Of a DNA stretch of 64,000 bases, positions 8,754 through 16,911 are shown piece by piece (position 1 is the first letter of the stretch; every line of letters starts with the position of its first letter). Origin of the DNA: Acinetobacter rudis (GTDB taxonomy: Bacteria; Pseudomonadota; Gammaproteobacteria; Pseudomonadales; Moraxellaceae); assembly GCF_031157835.1 (NCBI RefSeq), contig NZ_JAVIDR010000007.1:1-64000 (forward strand), read 5' to 3'. Below the pieces are notes generated by a model. The model saw only the letters and a program-made list of their open reading frames with translations. It was not told the origin of the DNA and did not search any database. A program made the position numbers and the translations under genes.

Positions 8754-9158
8754 TTAATTATCACTCACAAAGGCAATATCATTGAGCCCTGCTTGACTAG
8801 CACGTGACATGACTTGAGCCACCATATCATATCGAGACTCTTTATCAGCGCGAAGTTGAATCGATGGTTTTACATCTGATTTTGCTGCTTGAGTGAAACG
8901 TTTTTGCATTTCATCTAAAGTAATCACTTCAGTTCCCCACGATACTTCACCTTTAGCATTAATACTAATCGTGATTTCACTTTCTGGTGGTTCAACAATA
9001 TCTGCCGTGGTCTTTGGTAAGGTTAATGGTACTGATGGGTTAGCAACTGTCGCTGTGACCAAAAATATGATCATCAATACCAACATAATATCGATTAGCG
9101 GAATGAGGTTCATCTCATTCATGCCAGAATCGTTGTCTTCACCCAATTGAAAAGCCAT
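8754..9158 (-). CDS. exbD: ExbD/TolR family proton-channel subunit
   Basis: 134 residues: short cytoplasmic N-terminus, a single membrane helix with LIDIMLVLMIIFLV containing the conserved Asp23 that carries protons, and a periplasmic domain (about 45-134). Works with ExbB to energise TonB for uptake of iron complexes and other outer-membrane substrates. It abuts exbB (shared base at 9158), in the order tonB-exbB-exbD, so it is the last gene of the operon. Proximity to tonB favours ExbD over TolR. Confidence 0.92.
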   Translation of the reverse strand: MAFQLGEDNDSGMNEMNLIPLIDIMLVLMIIFLVTATVANPSVPLTLPKTTADIVEPPESEITISINAKGEVSWGTEVITLDEMQKRFTQAAKSDVKPSIQLRADKESRYDMVAQVMSRASQAGLNDIAFVSDN

Positions 9159-9784
9159 TAAGCTTGACCTCCTGCCAATTCACTATTCACTGTATTATTG
9201 TTTGTTACGGTTTGCTTTGAACTGTCTTGTTGCAACATTGTATCAATCAATAACGCATGAGCTTGATCTTGCAATTCATTGGACAAACTACGGTTATAGC
9301 GTACACAAATGTTATATGCCAACACCGCAGGAATCGCCACCGCTAAACCAAGACCTGTCATGATCAAAGCTTCACCAACAGGTGTCGCAACTTGCGCCAA
9401 GCCTGCTTGACCGCTTTTACCAACAGCAACAAGCGCGTGGAAAATTCCCCATACCGTACCAAACAAACCAACGAATGGTGCTAATGAAGCAATTGTTCCT
9501 AAAACTGAAGCTCCTTTTTCAGCAGATGCTTTTTCAACAGCGATCTGACGTAATAAGGCTTGTTCTGCTACTGCTTTGCGCTGTTCAAAAGTTAATGGCG
9601 CAAATTTAGCCTTCAACTGTTGTAATGCTTGAGCAAGGTGGGTTTGTGCGGTCTGTTTTAACTGACGTGTACCCATAAGACGCAGAATAAAAATCGTCCA
9701 CGTAGCAATCGACATTGCTAAGAGTACAAAATACAGTGTCTTACTGATTGCGTCAGCATGTTGCCAATAAACTGAAAAGTTCAT
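9158..9784 (-). CDS. exbB: ExbB/MotA-TolQ family proton-channel subunit
   Basis: 208 residues from the ATG at 9784. A longer reading from 9829 overlaps tonB, whereas AGGA lies 8 nt before the 9784 ATG. The first membrane helix is near 18-36 (YFVLLAMSIATWTIFILRL). The paired later helices include VLGTIASLAPFVGLFGTVWGIFHAL and VGEALIMTGLGLAVAIPAVLAYN, the MotA/TolQ/ExbB signature. It forms the pentameric inner-membrane motor core with ExbD and TonB. It starts 11 nt after tonB ends, so is co-transcribed. Confidence 0.93.
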   Translation of the reverse strand: MNFSVYWQHADAISKTLYFVLLAMSIATWTIFILRLMGTRQLKQTAQTHLAQALQQLKAKFAPLTFEQRKAVAEQALLRQIAVEKASAEKGASVLGTIASLAPFVGLFGTVWGIFHALVAVGKSGQAGLAQVATPVGEALIMTGLGLAVAIPAVLAYNICVRYNRSLSNELQDQAHALLIDTMLQQDSSKQTVTNNNTVNSELAGGQA

Positions 9785-9794
9785 GCTCCGATTC

Positions 9795-10631
9795 CTATCT
9801 TTTTGATGCGTTATTTGGTTTAAGTTCATATGGTTGGCTGAAACTTACTGGATAAGCTACGCCATCTTTCACATACGGTTTAATTTTTGCGCGTTTTACT
9901 GCATTGACAAACTTGGTGTCTAATACAGAGGCACCACTGCCTTTGGCTAATCGTACTGAAGTCACATTACCACTACTATCCGCTTCAACTTCAAGTAATA
10001 AAGAACGTGTTTCACCTTGAAGATCTTTATCCACATAACTCGGTTTTGGTTCACGAATCCAACGGATATCACCAGGTCCAATACGTTGTGGTTTTTTATT
10101 CTCAGCAGCACGGCGTTGTTCTTCAGCACGACGCTGTTCATCGGCACGACGTTGCTCATCGGCACGGCGCTGCTCATCGGCACGACGTTGTTCATCGGCA
10201 CGACGTTGTTCATCGGCACGGCGCTGCTCATCGGCACGACGTTGTTGTTCTAGCTTTAGTTGCTCTAACTTTTGTTTCTCTAAAGTATCATCTTGATGAA
10301 TCGCCTTTTCCTGAGTTACCGCTGGTTTTTGTGCGATCACTTTTGGCTTCACCACAGGTGGTGGTGGTACAACAGGCTGAGGCTTCGGCTTTGGTTGTAC
10401 TTTCGGCTTCACTGGTGGTGGAGGTGGCGGTGGTGGAGGTACATCTTCTTCAATTTTAACCAATTTTACTCTAATTGGTTTTTTTTCAACAGGTTTCAGC
10501 TCAGGTGTTTGCATCTGGCTAACAACCCAAAGTACTCCGATATGTCCAACCAACACTGCGACCAAGGCAATAATAAACTTTTGTAGCAACGGCTGAGGAT
10601 GCGAAATACGTGACTCGGAAGACTGACTCAT
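9795..10631 (-). CDS. tonB: TonB energy transducer with RRADEQ repeats
   Basis: 278 residues. A membrane anchor lies at about 17-38 and includes His30 (LVGHIGVLW), equivalent to the essential anchor His of E. coli TonB. A Pro/Lys-rich spacer (65-110) with a run of nine Pro follows, then a charged helix of tandem hexapeptides (131-178), and the C-terminal TonB domain (about 195-270, with SLLLEVEADSSGNV and AVKRAKIKPY). It spans the periplasm to contact TonB-box receptors. Six RRADEQ copies plus variants extend the spacer, unusual for TonB. First gene of tonB-exbB-exbD. Confidence 0.93.
   Translation of the reverse strand: MSQSSESRISHPQPLLQKFIIALVAVLVGHIGVLWVVSQMQTPELKPVEKKPIRVKLVKIEEDVPPPPPPPPPVKPKVQPKPKPQPVVPPPPVVKPKVIAQKPAVTQEKAIHQDDTLEKQKLEQLKLEQQRRADEQRRADEQRRADEQRRADEQRRADEQRRADEQRRAEEQRRAAENKKPQRIGPGDIRWIREPKPSYVDKDLQGETRSLLLEVEADSSGNVTSVRLAKGSGASVLDTKFVNAVKRAKIKPYVKDGVAYPVSFSQPYELKPNNASKR
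10098..10241 (-). repeat. In-frame 18-bp tandem repeat in tonB
   Basis: Eight consecutive 18-bp units encode six RRADEQ, one RRAEEQ and one RRAAEN. DNA units differ at a few third positions (GCACGACGTTGTTC versus GCACGGCGCTGCTC on the plus strand), in an interleaved order that suggests past unit exchange. Copy number could change without shifting the frame. Confidence 0.9.
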
Positions 10632-10724
10632 AGGTACAGAACCTTAAACGAAGCATTTCACCTTAATCAAATGAACAGTGAATGAACACGTGGTAAACAG
10701 GTGACAACAATTGAAATTGACCTA

Positions 10725-10754
10725 ATAATAAATGAGAAGTGTTTTCATTTGCAA
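10725..10754 (-). promoter_or_regulatory. tonB promoter with Fur-box-like operator
   Basis: On the minus strand TTGCAA (10754-10749) and TATTAT (10730-10725) are spaced 18 bp. The spacer is filled by a 19-bp palindrome at 10731-10749 (AATGAGAA, GTG, TTTTCATT). It matches the classic Fur consensus at 14 of 19 positions by my count, and its placement between -35 and -10 fits iron repression of tonB-exbBD. Confidence 0.65.
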
Positions 10755-11049
10755 CCATTTTTTATCTTCACGTGTTTTTTAAAATAAAAAAATATGATTG
10801 TTACTCAAAGCTCAATATATTAGATAACTGTTCGAGGCATATTGAGAATATATTACATATACCCAAGTCAATATGGCACAGTCCTTATTCATTTACCTAA
10901 ATGCATTTGTAACTCAATTAATTCAGCTTGAAAGTATTCACCCCACAGAATCAATACTGAATCATGTTTATATCTTTTACTCCCCTCAATACCTTTAAAC
11001 CTTTACTCGAAATCATTATCTAGCTAATCTATTTATTTCATCTTATGTA
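10755..11049. other. Non-coding stretch between tonB promoter and MFS gene
   Basis: About 295 bp, AT-rich. No open frame with a ribosome site, no hairpin with a U tract and no insertion sequence end was recognised. Confidence 0.4.
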
Positions 11050-12252
11050 CTACTGTTCTCTTGGTAGTCTCAATATAAAAAATAAGGCAATAACACTTAA
11101 TGTAATTATAGAAATAACATACAGATTTGAACTATTCATCAAACCTATTTTATTTACCATCACACCAGCAATAATTGCAGGAATACTAAAAGCCAAATAA
11201 CTTTCTACATAAAATGCTGCCATTAATCCTGCACGTTGTTCAGGTTGAGCTAATGGCATCACGACACGAATTGCTCCCATGAAACTGGTTCCAAAACCTA
11301 ATCCAGCAATAAATACACCAAAAAATAGCGCAATCATATTGGCTGTATTAATGGAAAATATAAGAATAGATGTTCCTATAATTAAATTTATCGTGCCAAA
11401 TTTAAGAACGAATATAGACGCAGATTGGCGTAAAAATAGAATCCCAATTGCACCAGAGAGTGTCATTACACTAAAAGAAAGCCCATTAAGCCATACTGAA
11501 TCAATATGAAAAGCGTGGCGTAATAACGAAGGCATCAAAGATAGAAAGAATCCACTTATCATCCATAACGCAATATTCACTGGACTAATACTAATCAAAG
11601 CAAATTTAGCTGCCGTAGGCACAGCCATTTTAGGCCTTAAAGAAGCTAAAGCACCCGGTCTTTTCACAGCGGATTCTGGCGTAAAAAAGGTGAATAATAA
11701 TTCAATAAAATATATGGAAATCAATACAATAAAGATATGTTTTAAAGGCATATTCGAATACTGAAGAATCAAACATGCAATGATTGCCCCCACTGCCATA
11801 CCAAACATTGGAGAAATACTATTAATTAATGCTCCCTTTGTTTTACTTAAATCTAAAAGTGCAGCACCAATAGATGAAACAGCTAGAGCCGTTGCAACGC
11901 CTTGAAATCCCCTTGCAATAAAAAGCATGGAAATATCTGTTGAAAATAAGAAAAAAAACATTGATATCATCTGTAAAAATATCGCAAATATAATCACAGG
12001 ACGTCGACCGATATAATCAGAGAGTGAGCCAACAACTAATAATGACAATAAGAGTAAAAAAGCATAAGTGGCAAAAATTAACGTCAATATGACTGGAGAG
12101 AAATGCCAGAGTTGTTGATAAATTTGGTATAGAGGTGCAGGTGCACTTGCCGCCGCCATAAAAGACATTATTGTCACTGTATGCAATACAAGTGTAGCTT
12201 TTTCATTCAGTCTCAATATTGAAAACTTTGAATCTTTACTAAAATCATTCAT
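11050..12252 (-). CDS. MFS drug/efflux-type transporter
   Basis: 400 residues with about twelve hydrophobic segments. The loop 2-3 signature reads GSLSDYIGRRPVI (around residues 76-88), a normal major facilitator motif A. The N-terminal APAPLYQIYQQLW before helix 1 resembles a group of MFS exporters controlled by TetR regulators. The substrate cannot be predicted. It is transcribed divergently from a TetR-family gene with 86 bp between, which holds a 31-bp perfect palindrome. Likely repressed by that regulator. Confidence 0.85.
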   Translation of the reverse strand: MNDFSKDSKFSILRLNEKATLVLHTVTIMSFMAAASAPAPLYQIYQQLWHFSPVILTLIFATYAFLLLLSLLVVGSLSDYIGRRPVIIFAIFLQMISMFFFLFSTDISMLFIARGFQGVATALAVSSIGAALLDLSKTKGALINSISPMFGMAVGAIIACLILQYSNMPLKHIFIVLISIYFIELLFTFFTPESAVKRPGALASLRPKMAVPTAAKFALISISPVNIALWMISGFFLSLMPSLLRHAFHIDSVWLNGLSFSVMTLSGAIGILFLRQSASIFVLKFGTINLIIGTSILIFSINTANMIALFFGVFIAGLGFGTSFMGAIRVVMPLAQPEQRAGLMAAFYVESYLAFSIPAIIAGVMVNKIGLMNSSNLYVISIITLSVIALFFILRLPREQ

Positions 12253-12263
12253 AGATTATCCGC

Positions 12264-12294
12264 AGTATAAAAGCTAATATTTAGCTTTTATACT
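12264..12294. promoter_or_regulatory. 31-bp palindromic operator in TetR/MFS divergent spacer
   Basis: Perfect inverted repeat with 14-bp arms (12264-12277 and 12281-12294) and a TAT centre. Each arm ends in TATACT read outward, so candidate -10 elements for both genes lie in the operator, where a bound TetR dimer would block both promoters. The site starts only 12 bp from the MFS start codon. Function is inferred from symmetry and position. Confidence 0.75.
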
Positions 12295-12338
12295 CCAAAT
12301 GATTCATTAACGCTATTTTTTTGCTTTAATATACTAAA

Positions 12339-12926
12339 ATGTCATTTGGACTTAATTTAGAAATGTCAAAAGTTGTCACTGGATTACGTCCAGGTGGACG
12401 AAGTGCACGAATACAACATGTCGTTCATCAAGCTGTCCTAGAGCTACAGCTTGAAATAGATCCCTCTCAGATCAATGTGCCGTGTATTGCAAAAAGAGCG
12501 GGGGTCACTCCATCTACAATTTATCGGCGCTGGGGTAATCTTGCTACACTGTTGTCTGATGTCGCTTTAGCGAGACTACAACCCGATTGCTTACCACAAG
12601 ATTGTGGTTCCTTCCAAGCCGATTTATATGCATGGGTAGAACAATACTTTGAAGAATACACCTCAGATGTAGGTCGCAGTTTATTAGTTGATATTGCTTC
12701 TGATCCAGACTCAGAGAATCGAGAGCAATGTTATGACTTGGTCAGCCAGCAACTTGATGTGATTAAAAATAGAGCCATACAGAGAAATGAACCCTATATA
12801 GACAATCAGATTATTATTGAGCTTATTGTTTCACCCATTATTTATATGATTTTATTTTCAAAGCATGCCTTAGAAAGCTCTTATGTGGAAACATTATTAA
12901 CGAGATTATTTGAGCATTATTATTAA
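12339..12926 (+). CDS. TetR-family transcriptional repressor
   Basis: 195 residues. An N-terminal helix-turn-helix spans about 45-66 (VPCIAKRAGVTPSTIYRRWGN), typical of TetR/AcrR proteins; the remainder is an all-helical ligand and dimer domain. A second ATG at 12363 (MSKVVTGL) is a possible start. Divergent from the MFS gene, it probably represses that gene and itself through the palindrome between them. The inducer is unknown. Confidence 0.85.
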   Translation: MSFGLNLEMSKVVTGLRPGGRSARIQHVVHQAVLELQLEIDPSQINVPCIAKRAGVTPSTIYRRWGNLATLLSDVALARLQPDCLPQDCGSFQADLYAWVEQYFEEYTSDVGRSLLVDIASDPDSENREQCYDLVSQQLDVIKNRAIQRNEPYIDNQIIIELIVSPIIYMILFSKHALESSYVETLLTRLFEHYY

Positions 12927-12932
12927 ATAAAG

Positions 12933-12957
12933 AAGAGCACAGCTTAACTGTGCTCTT
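12933..12957. terminator. Convergent terminator between TetR gene and purU
   Basis: 10-bp perfect inverted repeat (12933-12942, 12948-12957) with a 5-nt loop, flanked by A-rich and T-rich sequence, at the junction of two convergent genes. Confidence 0.75.
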
Positions 12958-12970
12958 TACTGCATAATTT

Positions 12971-13837
12971 TTATTGAAAAACCACTGTTTTATTACCATC
13001 GACAATAATACGATCTTCAAGATGCCATTTTACTGCGCGTGCCAAAACGTTTCTTTCCACGTCTTGACCTAATTCACGTAATTGCTCAACAGTGAAATCA
13101 TGATTTACACGTTCAACATCTTGTTCAATGATTGGGCCTTGGTCAAGGTCAGCCGTAACGTAATGTGCTGTAGCCCCAATCAATTTAACCCCTTTTTCAT
13201 AGGCCTGTTTATAAGGGTTAGCACCAACAAATGCTGGTAAAAATGAATGATGAATGTTAATAATTTTCATCGTCCATTTTGAAACAAATTCTTCACTTAA
13301 AATTTGCATATAACGAGCAAGAACCAATAAGTCATTCCCTTGCATTAATTCATCAATTTTTGCATAGGCTTCAACTTTATTGTCTTTTGTTACTGGGACA
13401 ACTTCAAATGGAATACCAAAATTTTCGACTGATTCACGCAAATCTTCATGGTTGGAGATTACTTTAGTAATTTCACAATCTAAACCACCACGAGCATGAC
13501 GCCAAAGTAATTCTAGTAAAGCATGATCGACTTTAGAGACTAAAATACCCACTTTTTTACGATCGCTGACCAATGCCAAACGCCATTGCATGTCATAACG
13601 CTCAGCAACATTTACAGCAAAAGTTTGTAAGAGACTTTCTTTACGTGTTTGTAAATGCTCAAGTTCAAATTCCACTCGCATGAAATAACGTCCACCTTGA
13701 GCTTCAGTTGCATATTGATCAAGTGCAGTAATGTTAGCACCTTGATGATACAAAAAGCTCGATACAGCTTGCACGATACCTGGCTTGTCTTCACAAGTAA
13801 TCAGTAGCCGTGCTGTGTTAGCGGTGGTCATATTCAT
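12971..13837 (-). CDS. purU: Formyltetrahydrofolate deformylase PurU
   Basis: Hydrolyses 10-formyl-THF to formate and THF, feeding PurT and balancing the one-carbon pool. It has an N-terminal ACT domain (about 8-85, RLLITCEDKPGIVQAVSSFL) and a C-terminal formyl-hydrolase domain with INIHHSFLPAFVGANPY and HYVTADLDQGPIIEQ, holding the active-site His and Asp. Starts at ATG 13837 or 13831 both give family-typical N-termini; a GTG at 13852 is less likely. No strong Shine-Dalgarno is visible. 288 residues is normal length. Confidence 0.95.
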   Translation of the reverse strand: MNMTTANTARLLITCEDKPGIVQAVSSFLYHQGANITALDQYATEAQGGRYFMRVEFELEHLQTRKESLLQTFAVNVAERYDMQWRLALVSDRKKVGILVSKVDHALLELLWRHARGGLDCEITKVISNHEDLRESVENFGIPFEVVPVTKDNKVEAYAKIDELMQGNDLLVLARYMQILSEEFVSKWTMKIINIHHSFLPAFVGANPYKQAYEKGVKLIGATAHYVTADLDQGPIIEQDVERVNHDFTVEQLRELGQDVERNVLARAVKWHLEDRIIVDGNKTVVFQ

Positions 13838-13915
13838 GTGTAAAAAAATCACTTTTTGATAAAAACAGCAGCATAGTTTAATGGTTTTTCCGTAGCTTTC
13901 AATCTCCTAGAGATT

Positions 13916-14608
13916 TTATTGCGTTTTAACATTGGAAAGGCTCGCAAATAATTCGGACGTACCAAAACTATCCAGCAGCCGCTCATATGTTTCACGGCTT
14001 TCGCCACGTAAATAGGGTCCTTCTAAAAACACCATTTGTCTAAGTGCTTGCCAAACCCATTTTTCGTCCAAGTGATTAGAATCACTCAAATGACCAGACA
14101 TATATAAGAAGTTCGTCCAGTTAGTCAGTACAATCCAAATGTTAATGATCAATGCTTCAATTTCAGAAGCGGTCATTTGCATTAAACCAGCATCAACAAA
14201 AGCCTGATAGATTCGTTGTCCTTGCTGCATGACTTGACCAGCAAAATGCGGATAAGCTTTACGAAACTCATCATTATTTTCAATCAAGTGATAAACATCC
14301 CGATGTAGAAATCTAAATTCCCATAATTGACTACTCAAAACCTGAAAGTAACGAATCTTATCATTTGCATTGACTGGTCGGTCATCAGGTAAAGCTAACA
14401 TCGCTAAAGTCTCACGTTGATAGTGTTCCATTAACTGCTTGATTATTTCTTGCTTATTTCTAAAGTGATAATACAAATTCCCTGGACTAATGCCTAACTC
14501 AGCAGCAATATGATTTGTAGTTACTGCACGCTCCCCTCGCTCATTAAACAACTGTAAACTAATCTGTAAAATTCGATCTTTTGTTTTAAGATTCTTTGTA
14601 ACTTCCAT
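13916..14608 (-). CDS. TetR-family regulator
   Basis: 230 residues from ATG 14608 (MEVTKNLKTKDRILQ). A longer frame from 14704 would cover the divergent promoter and palindrome, so it is rejected. The helix-turn-helix is ITTNHIAAELGISPGNLYYHF-like, here TTNHIAAELGISPGNLYYHF at about 30-49, followed by a helical effector domain. It is divergent from an aldehyde dehydrogenase gene, which it may control through the inverted repeat at 14662-14679. The ligand is unknown; fatty-acid or aldehyde-related compounds are a guess from context. Confidence 0.85.
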   Translation of the reverse strand: MEVTKNLKTKDRILQISLQLFNERGERAVTTNHIAAELGISPGNLYYHFRNKQEIIKQLMEHYQRETLAMLALPDDRPVNANDKIRYFQVLSSQLWEFRFLHRDVYHLIENNDEFRKAYPHFAGQVMQQGQRIYQAFVDAGLMQMTASEIEALIINIWIVLTNWTNFLYMSGHLSDSNHLDEKWVWQALRQMVFLEGPYLRGESRETYERLLDSFGTSELFASLSNVKTQ

Positions 14609-14661
14609 CCAAACACCACCACTCTTTTCAGCACGATGCTGACTTAACCCGACTTGACTAC

Positions 14662-14679
14662 TTAGAGTATTTACTCTAA
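14662..14679. promoter_or_regulatory. 18-bp palindromic operator, TetR/aldehyde dehydrogenase spacer
   Basis: Perfect 8-bp arms TTAGAGTA/TACTCTAA around TT. A TTGACT at 14654-14659 just upstream may be the -35 of the aldehyde dehydrogenase promoter, so the palindrome would sit between its -35 and -10. Operator role is inferred. Confidence 0.6.
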
Positions 14680-14718
14680 AAATATCACTAATATATTTTT
14701 CCACTCTTGGTGTGTATC

Positions 14719-16167
14719 ATGAACAGCCAAACAAAAAACAATTCTATGACTCATTTTCAACCAGAAGTACAACATTTACAGCAATTGTTAGAACAGCAGA
14801 AGTTTGCTTACCAACGCTATCCAATGCCCACAGCCAAAGAGCGAATTGAACGTTTGGCACGCTTAAAAACCGTCTTAGTTAAATACCAAAATCAAATCGT
14901 AACAGCAATTTCACAAGATTATGGCAATAGAGCTGCTGCAGAAACTAAGATTGGTGAGCTTCTTACTTGCCTTGAACAGATCAAATATTATAGTAAGCAT
15001 TTAACACAATGGATGAAACCCTCAAAACGTCATGTGAGTTTTATCCATCAACCAGCAAAAGCATGGGTACAATACCAGCCTCTAGGGGTCATTGGTATTA
15101 TTGCACCATGGAACTACCCTTTACTACTTTCTGTAGGCCCTCTCATTTGTGCATTAGCAGCAGGTAATCATGCCATGATTAAAGTCTCTAGTGCCTCATC
15201 ACATTTTGGTATTTTACTCAAAGATATCATGGCTGAGATTTTTCCTCGTGAGCTTGTCGCAGTTGTCAATGGTGGTGGCCCAATTTCAGATGCCTTTAGC
15301 CATCTCGCTTTTGATAAAATTATTTTTACTGGCTCAACAAATATCGGTAAAACCGTTATGGCCGCGGCATCTCAAAACCTCGTTCCAGTTATTTTAGAAT
15401 TAGGTGGGAAATCTCCTGTTGTTGTACATCCATCATGTGATTTGTTTGATGTTGCTCAACGTATCTCGTTTGGTAAATTATGGAATGCTGGACAAACATG
15501 TGTTGCACCAGATTACATGTTTTTACCACGTGGTAAGGTAGATGAATTTATTAATCAGTATCGACAAGTCGTTACTGCAATGTACCCAAGCCTATCGCAC
15601 AATCCAGACTATACCTCTATTGTAAACGACAAGCAGTATCAACGTATTCAATCATATATCGAAGATGCTGTCGCTCAAGGTGCTGAATTAATTGAAATTA
15701 ACCCGAGCCATGAAAATGTCAGTCATGTACGGAAAATTGCCCCGACCCTATTGTGTAAAGTCACAGCTCAAATGCAAATTATGCAAAATGAGATCTTCGG
15801 TCCTGTACTTCCAATCATAGAATACGATCAAATTGATGATGTTATCGAGTTTATTAATCAGAGACCTCGTCCACTTGCTTTATACTATTTCGACTTCGAT
15901 CAAGCACGTGCTGACTACGTCGCTCAGCGCACCCATTCTGGACATTTTGGTCAAAATGCGGTGCTCACTCATGTCGCACAAGATGACCTTCCTTTTGGAG
16001 GCGTTGGTGCATCTGGCATGGGGAAATATCATGGACCTGAAGGCTTCTTCAACTTGTCTCATGAACGTTCGGTCATGTCGATCCCCAAATTGTTTAATCT
16101 AAAATTTATTATGCCCCCTTTCAATAAAGCGGCTCATAATCTTTTAGAGAAAACTTTCTTGCGCTAA
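14719..16167 (+). CDS. Coniferyl-aldehyde-dehydrogenase-type ALDH
   Basis: 482 residues of the NAD(P)-dependent aldehyde dehydrogenase fold, class 3/coniferyl aldehyde dehydrogenase branch. Seen are the cofactor site IGIIAPWNYPLL, FTGSTNIGK, ILELGGKSPVVV with the general-base Glu, NAGQTCVAPDY with the nucleophilic Cys, and NEIFGPVLPI. The C-terminus is hydrophobic and basic (about 450-482), recalling membrane-associated fatty-aldehyde dehydrogenases. ATG 14719 is chosen; ATG 14746 is an alternative. The natural substrate could be an aromatic or a long-chain aldehyde. Confidence 0.88.
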   Translation: MNSQTKNNSMTHFQPEVQHLQQLLEQQKFAYQRYPMPTAKERIERLARLKTVLVKYQNQIVTAISQDYGNRAAAETKIGELLTCLEQIKYYSKHLTQWMKPSKRHVSFIHQPAKAWVQYQPLGVIGIIAPWNYPLLLSVGPLICALAAGNHAMIKVSSASSHFGILLKDIMAEIFPRELVAVVNGGGPISDAFSHLAFDKIIFTGSTNIGKTVMAAASQNLVPVILELGGKSPVVVHPSCDLFDVAQRISFGKLWNAGQTCVAPDYMFLPRGKVDEFINQYRQVVTAMYPSLSHNPDYTSIVNDKQYQRIQSYIEDAVAQGAELIEINPSHENVSHVRKIAPTLLCKVTAQMQIMQNEIFGPVLPIIEYDQIDDVIEFINQRPRPLALYYFDFDQARADYVAQRTHSGHFGQNAVLTHVAQDDLPFGGVGASGMGKYHGPEGFFNLSHERSVMSIPKLFNLKFIMPPFNKAAHNLLEKTFLR

Positions 16168-16176
16168 CTGATCAAG

Positions 16177-16202
16177 GCATGATCTTTTAGATTAGATCAT
16201 GC
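16177..16202 (+). terminator. Terminator-like hairpin after aldehyde dehydrogenase
   Basis: Nine-base arms GCATGATCT/AGATCATGC with an 8-nt loop, starting 10 bp after the stop and followed by a short T-rich stretch. Confidence 0.6.
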
Positions 16203-16222
16203 TGTGTTTTATATAATTTCGC

Positions 16223-16251
16223 TTGTCTTTTAAGCGTATTTTTGATATAAA
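16223..16251 (+). promoter_or_regulatory. rpmB-rpmG promoter
   Basis: TTGTCT (16223-16228), a 17-bp spacer and TATAAA (16246-16251), placing the start near 16258 and a leader of about 70 nt. The leader can fold a small hairpin (GCCAA-CAG with CTG-TTGGC, about 16288-16312). Confidence 0.6.
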
Positions 16252-16330
16252 ACGCCCCTTGAAAGAATTCATTGTTTTAATTTGACTGGCCAAACAGGTT
16301 TGCTGTTGGCTAAATCATTGGAGTTACACC

Positions 16331-16567
16331 ATGTCTAAGGTTTGCCAAGTTACCGGCAAGCGTCCAGTCGTTGGTAACAACGTCTCGCACGCCAACAACA
16401 AAACTAAGCGCCGGTTCGAGCCGAACCTGCACCACCACCGTTTCTGGTTAGAAAGCGAAAAACGTTTTGTACGTCTTCGCCTAACCACTAAAGGTATGCG
16501 TATTATCGATAAATTGGGCATTGAAAAGGTTGTAGCTGATCTTCGTGCTCAAGGTCAAAAGATCTAA
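16331..16567 (+). CDS. rpmB: 50S ribosomal protein L28
   Basis: 78 residues beginning [16 protein letters not shown], followed by the basic rRNA-binding [14 protein letters not shown] block; full match to the bacterial L28 family. It has one Cys only, so this is the zinc-free form. It is followed at 12 bp by rpmG behind AAGGAG, the usual rpmBG pair. Confidence 0.97.
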
Positions 16568-16579
16568 GGAGACAGTACA

Positions 16580-16735
16580 ATGCGTGATAAGATTCGCCTA
16601 GTTTCTTCAGCTGGTACAGGTTATTTCTATACTACGACTAAGAACAAACGCACAATGCCGGAAAAAATGGAAATCAAAAAATTTGATCCAAAAATCCGCC
16701 AACACGTGATTTTCAAAGAAGCTAAAATCAAATAA
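16580..16735 (+). CDS. rpmG: 50S ribosomal protein L33
   Basis: Fifty-one residues, [20 protein letters not shown] onward, ending FKEAKIK. It has no cysteines, so it is the zinc-independent C-minus form. ATG 16580 follows AAGGAGA. Read directly from the sequence; short but unmistakable. Confidence 0.97.
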
Positions 16736-16752
16736 TTTTAGTTTTAGAAAAG

Positions 16753-16782
16753 AAACGACTTCACACGGAGTCGTTTTTTTTT
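16753..16782 (+). terminator. rpmBG terminator
   Basis: AAACGACT/AGTCGTTT stem, 8-nt loop and a run of T to 16782. Textbook intrinsic terminator. Confidence 0.9.
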
Positions 16783-16911
16783 GTATTTTTTACATGCATA
16801 AATAAAATCTAAATGTTTTTCACTGTACCTTATAATCTAACTCGTAATTGTAAACCCTATTACCCCCATGATACTCCAGTTTAATCCAAGCTAATTTACA
16901 AGGAGCCTTGC

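Noticed and set aside
10098..10241. Regularly repeated DNA resembling a CRISPR array
   Set aside because: Units are contiguous 18-bp coding repeats with no spacers.
10007..10459. Long plus-strand frame rich in His-Arg-His repeats opposite tonB
   Set aside because: It is the antisense reading of the 18-bp tonB repeat; no ribosome site, and tonB is clearly the coding strand.
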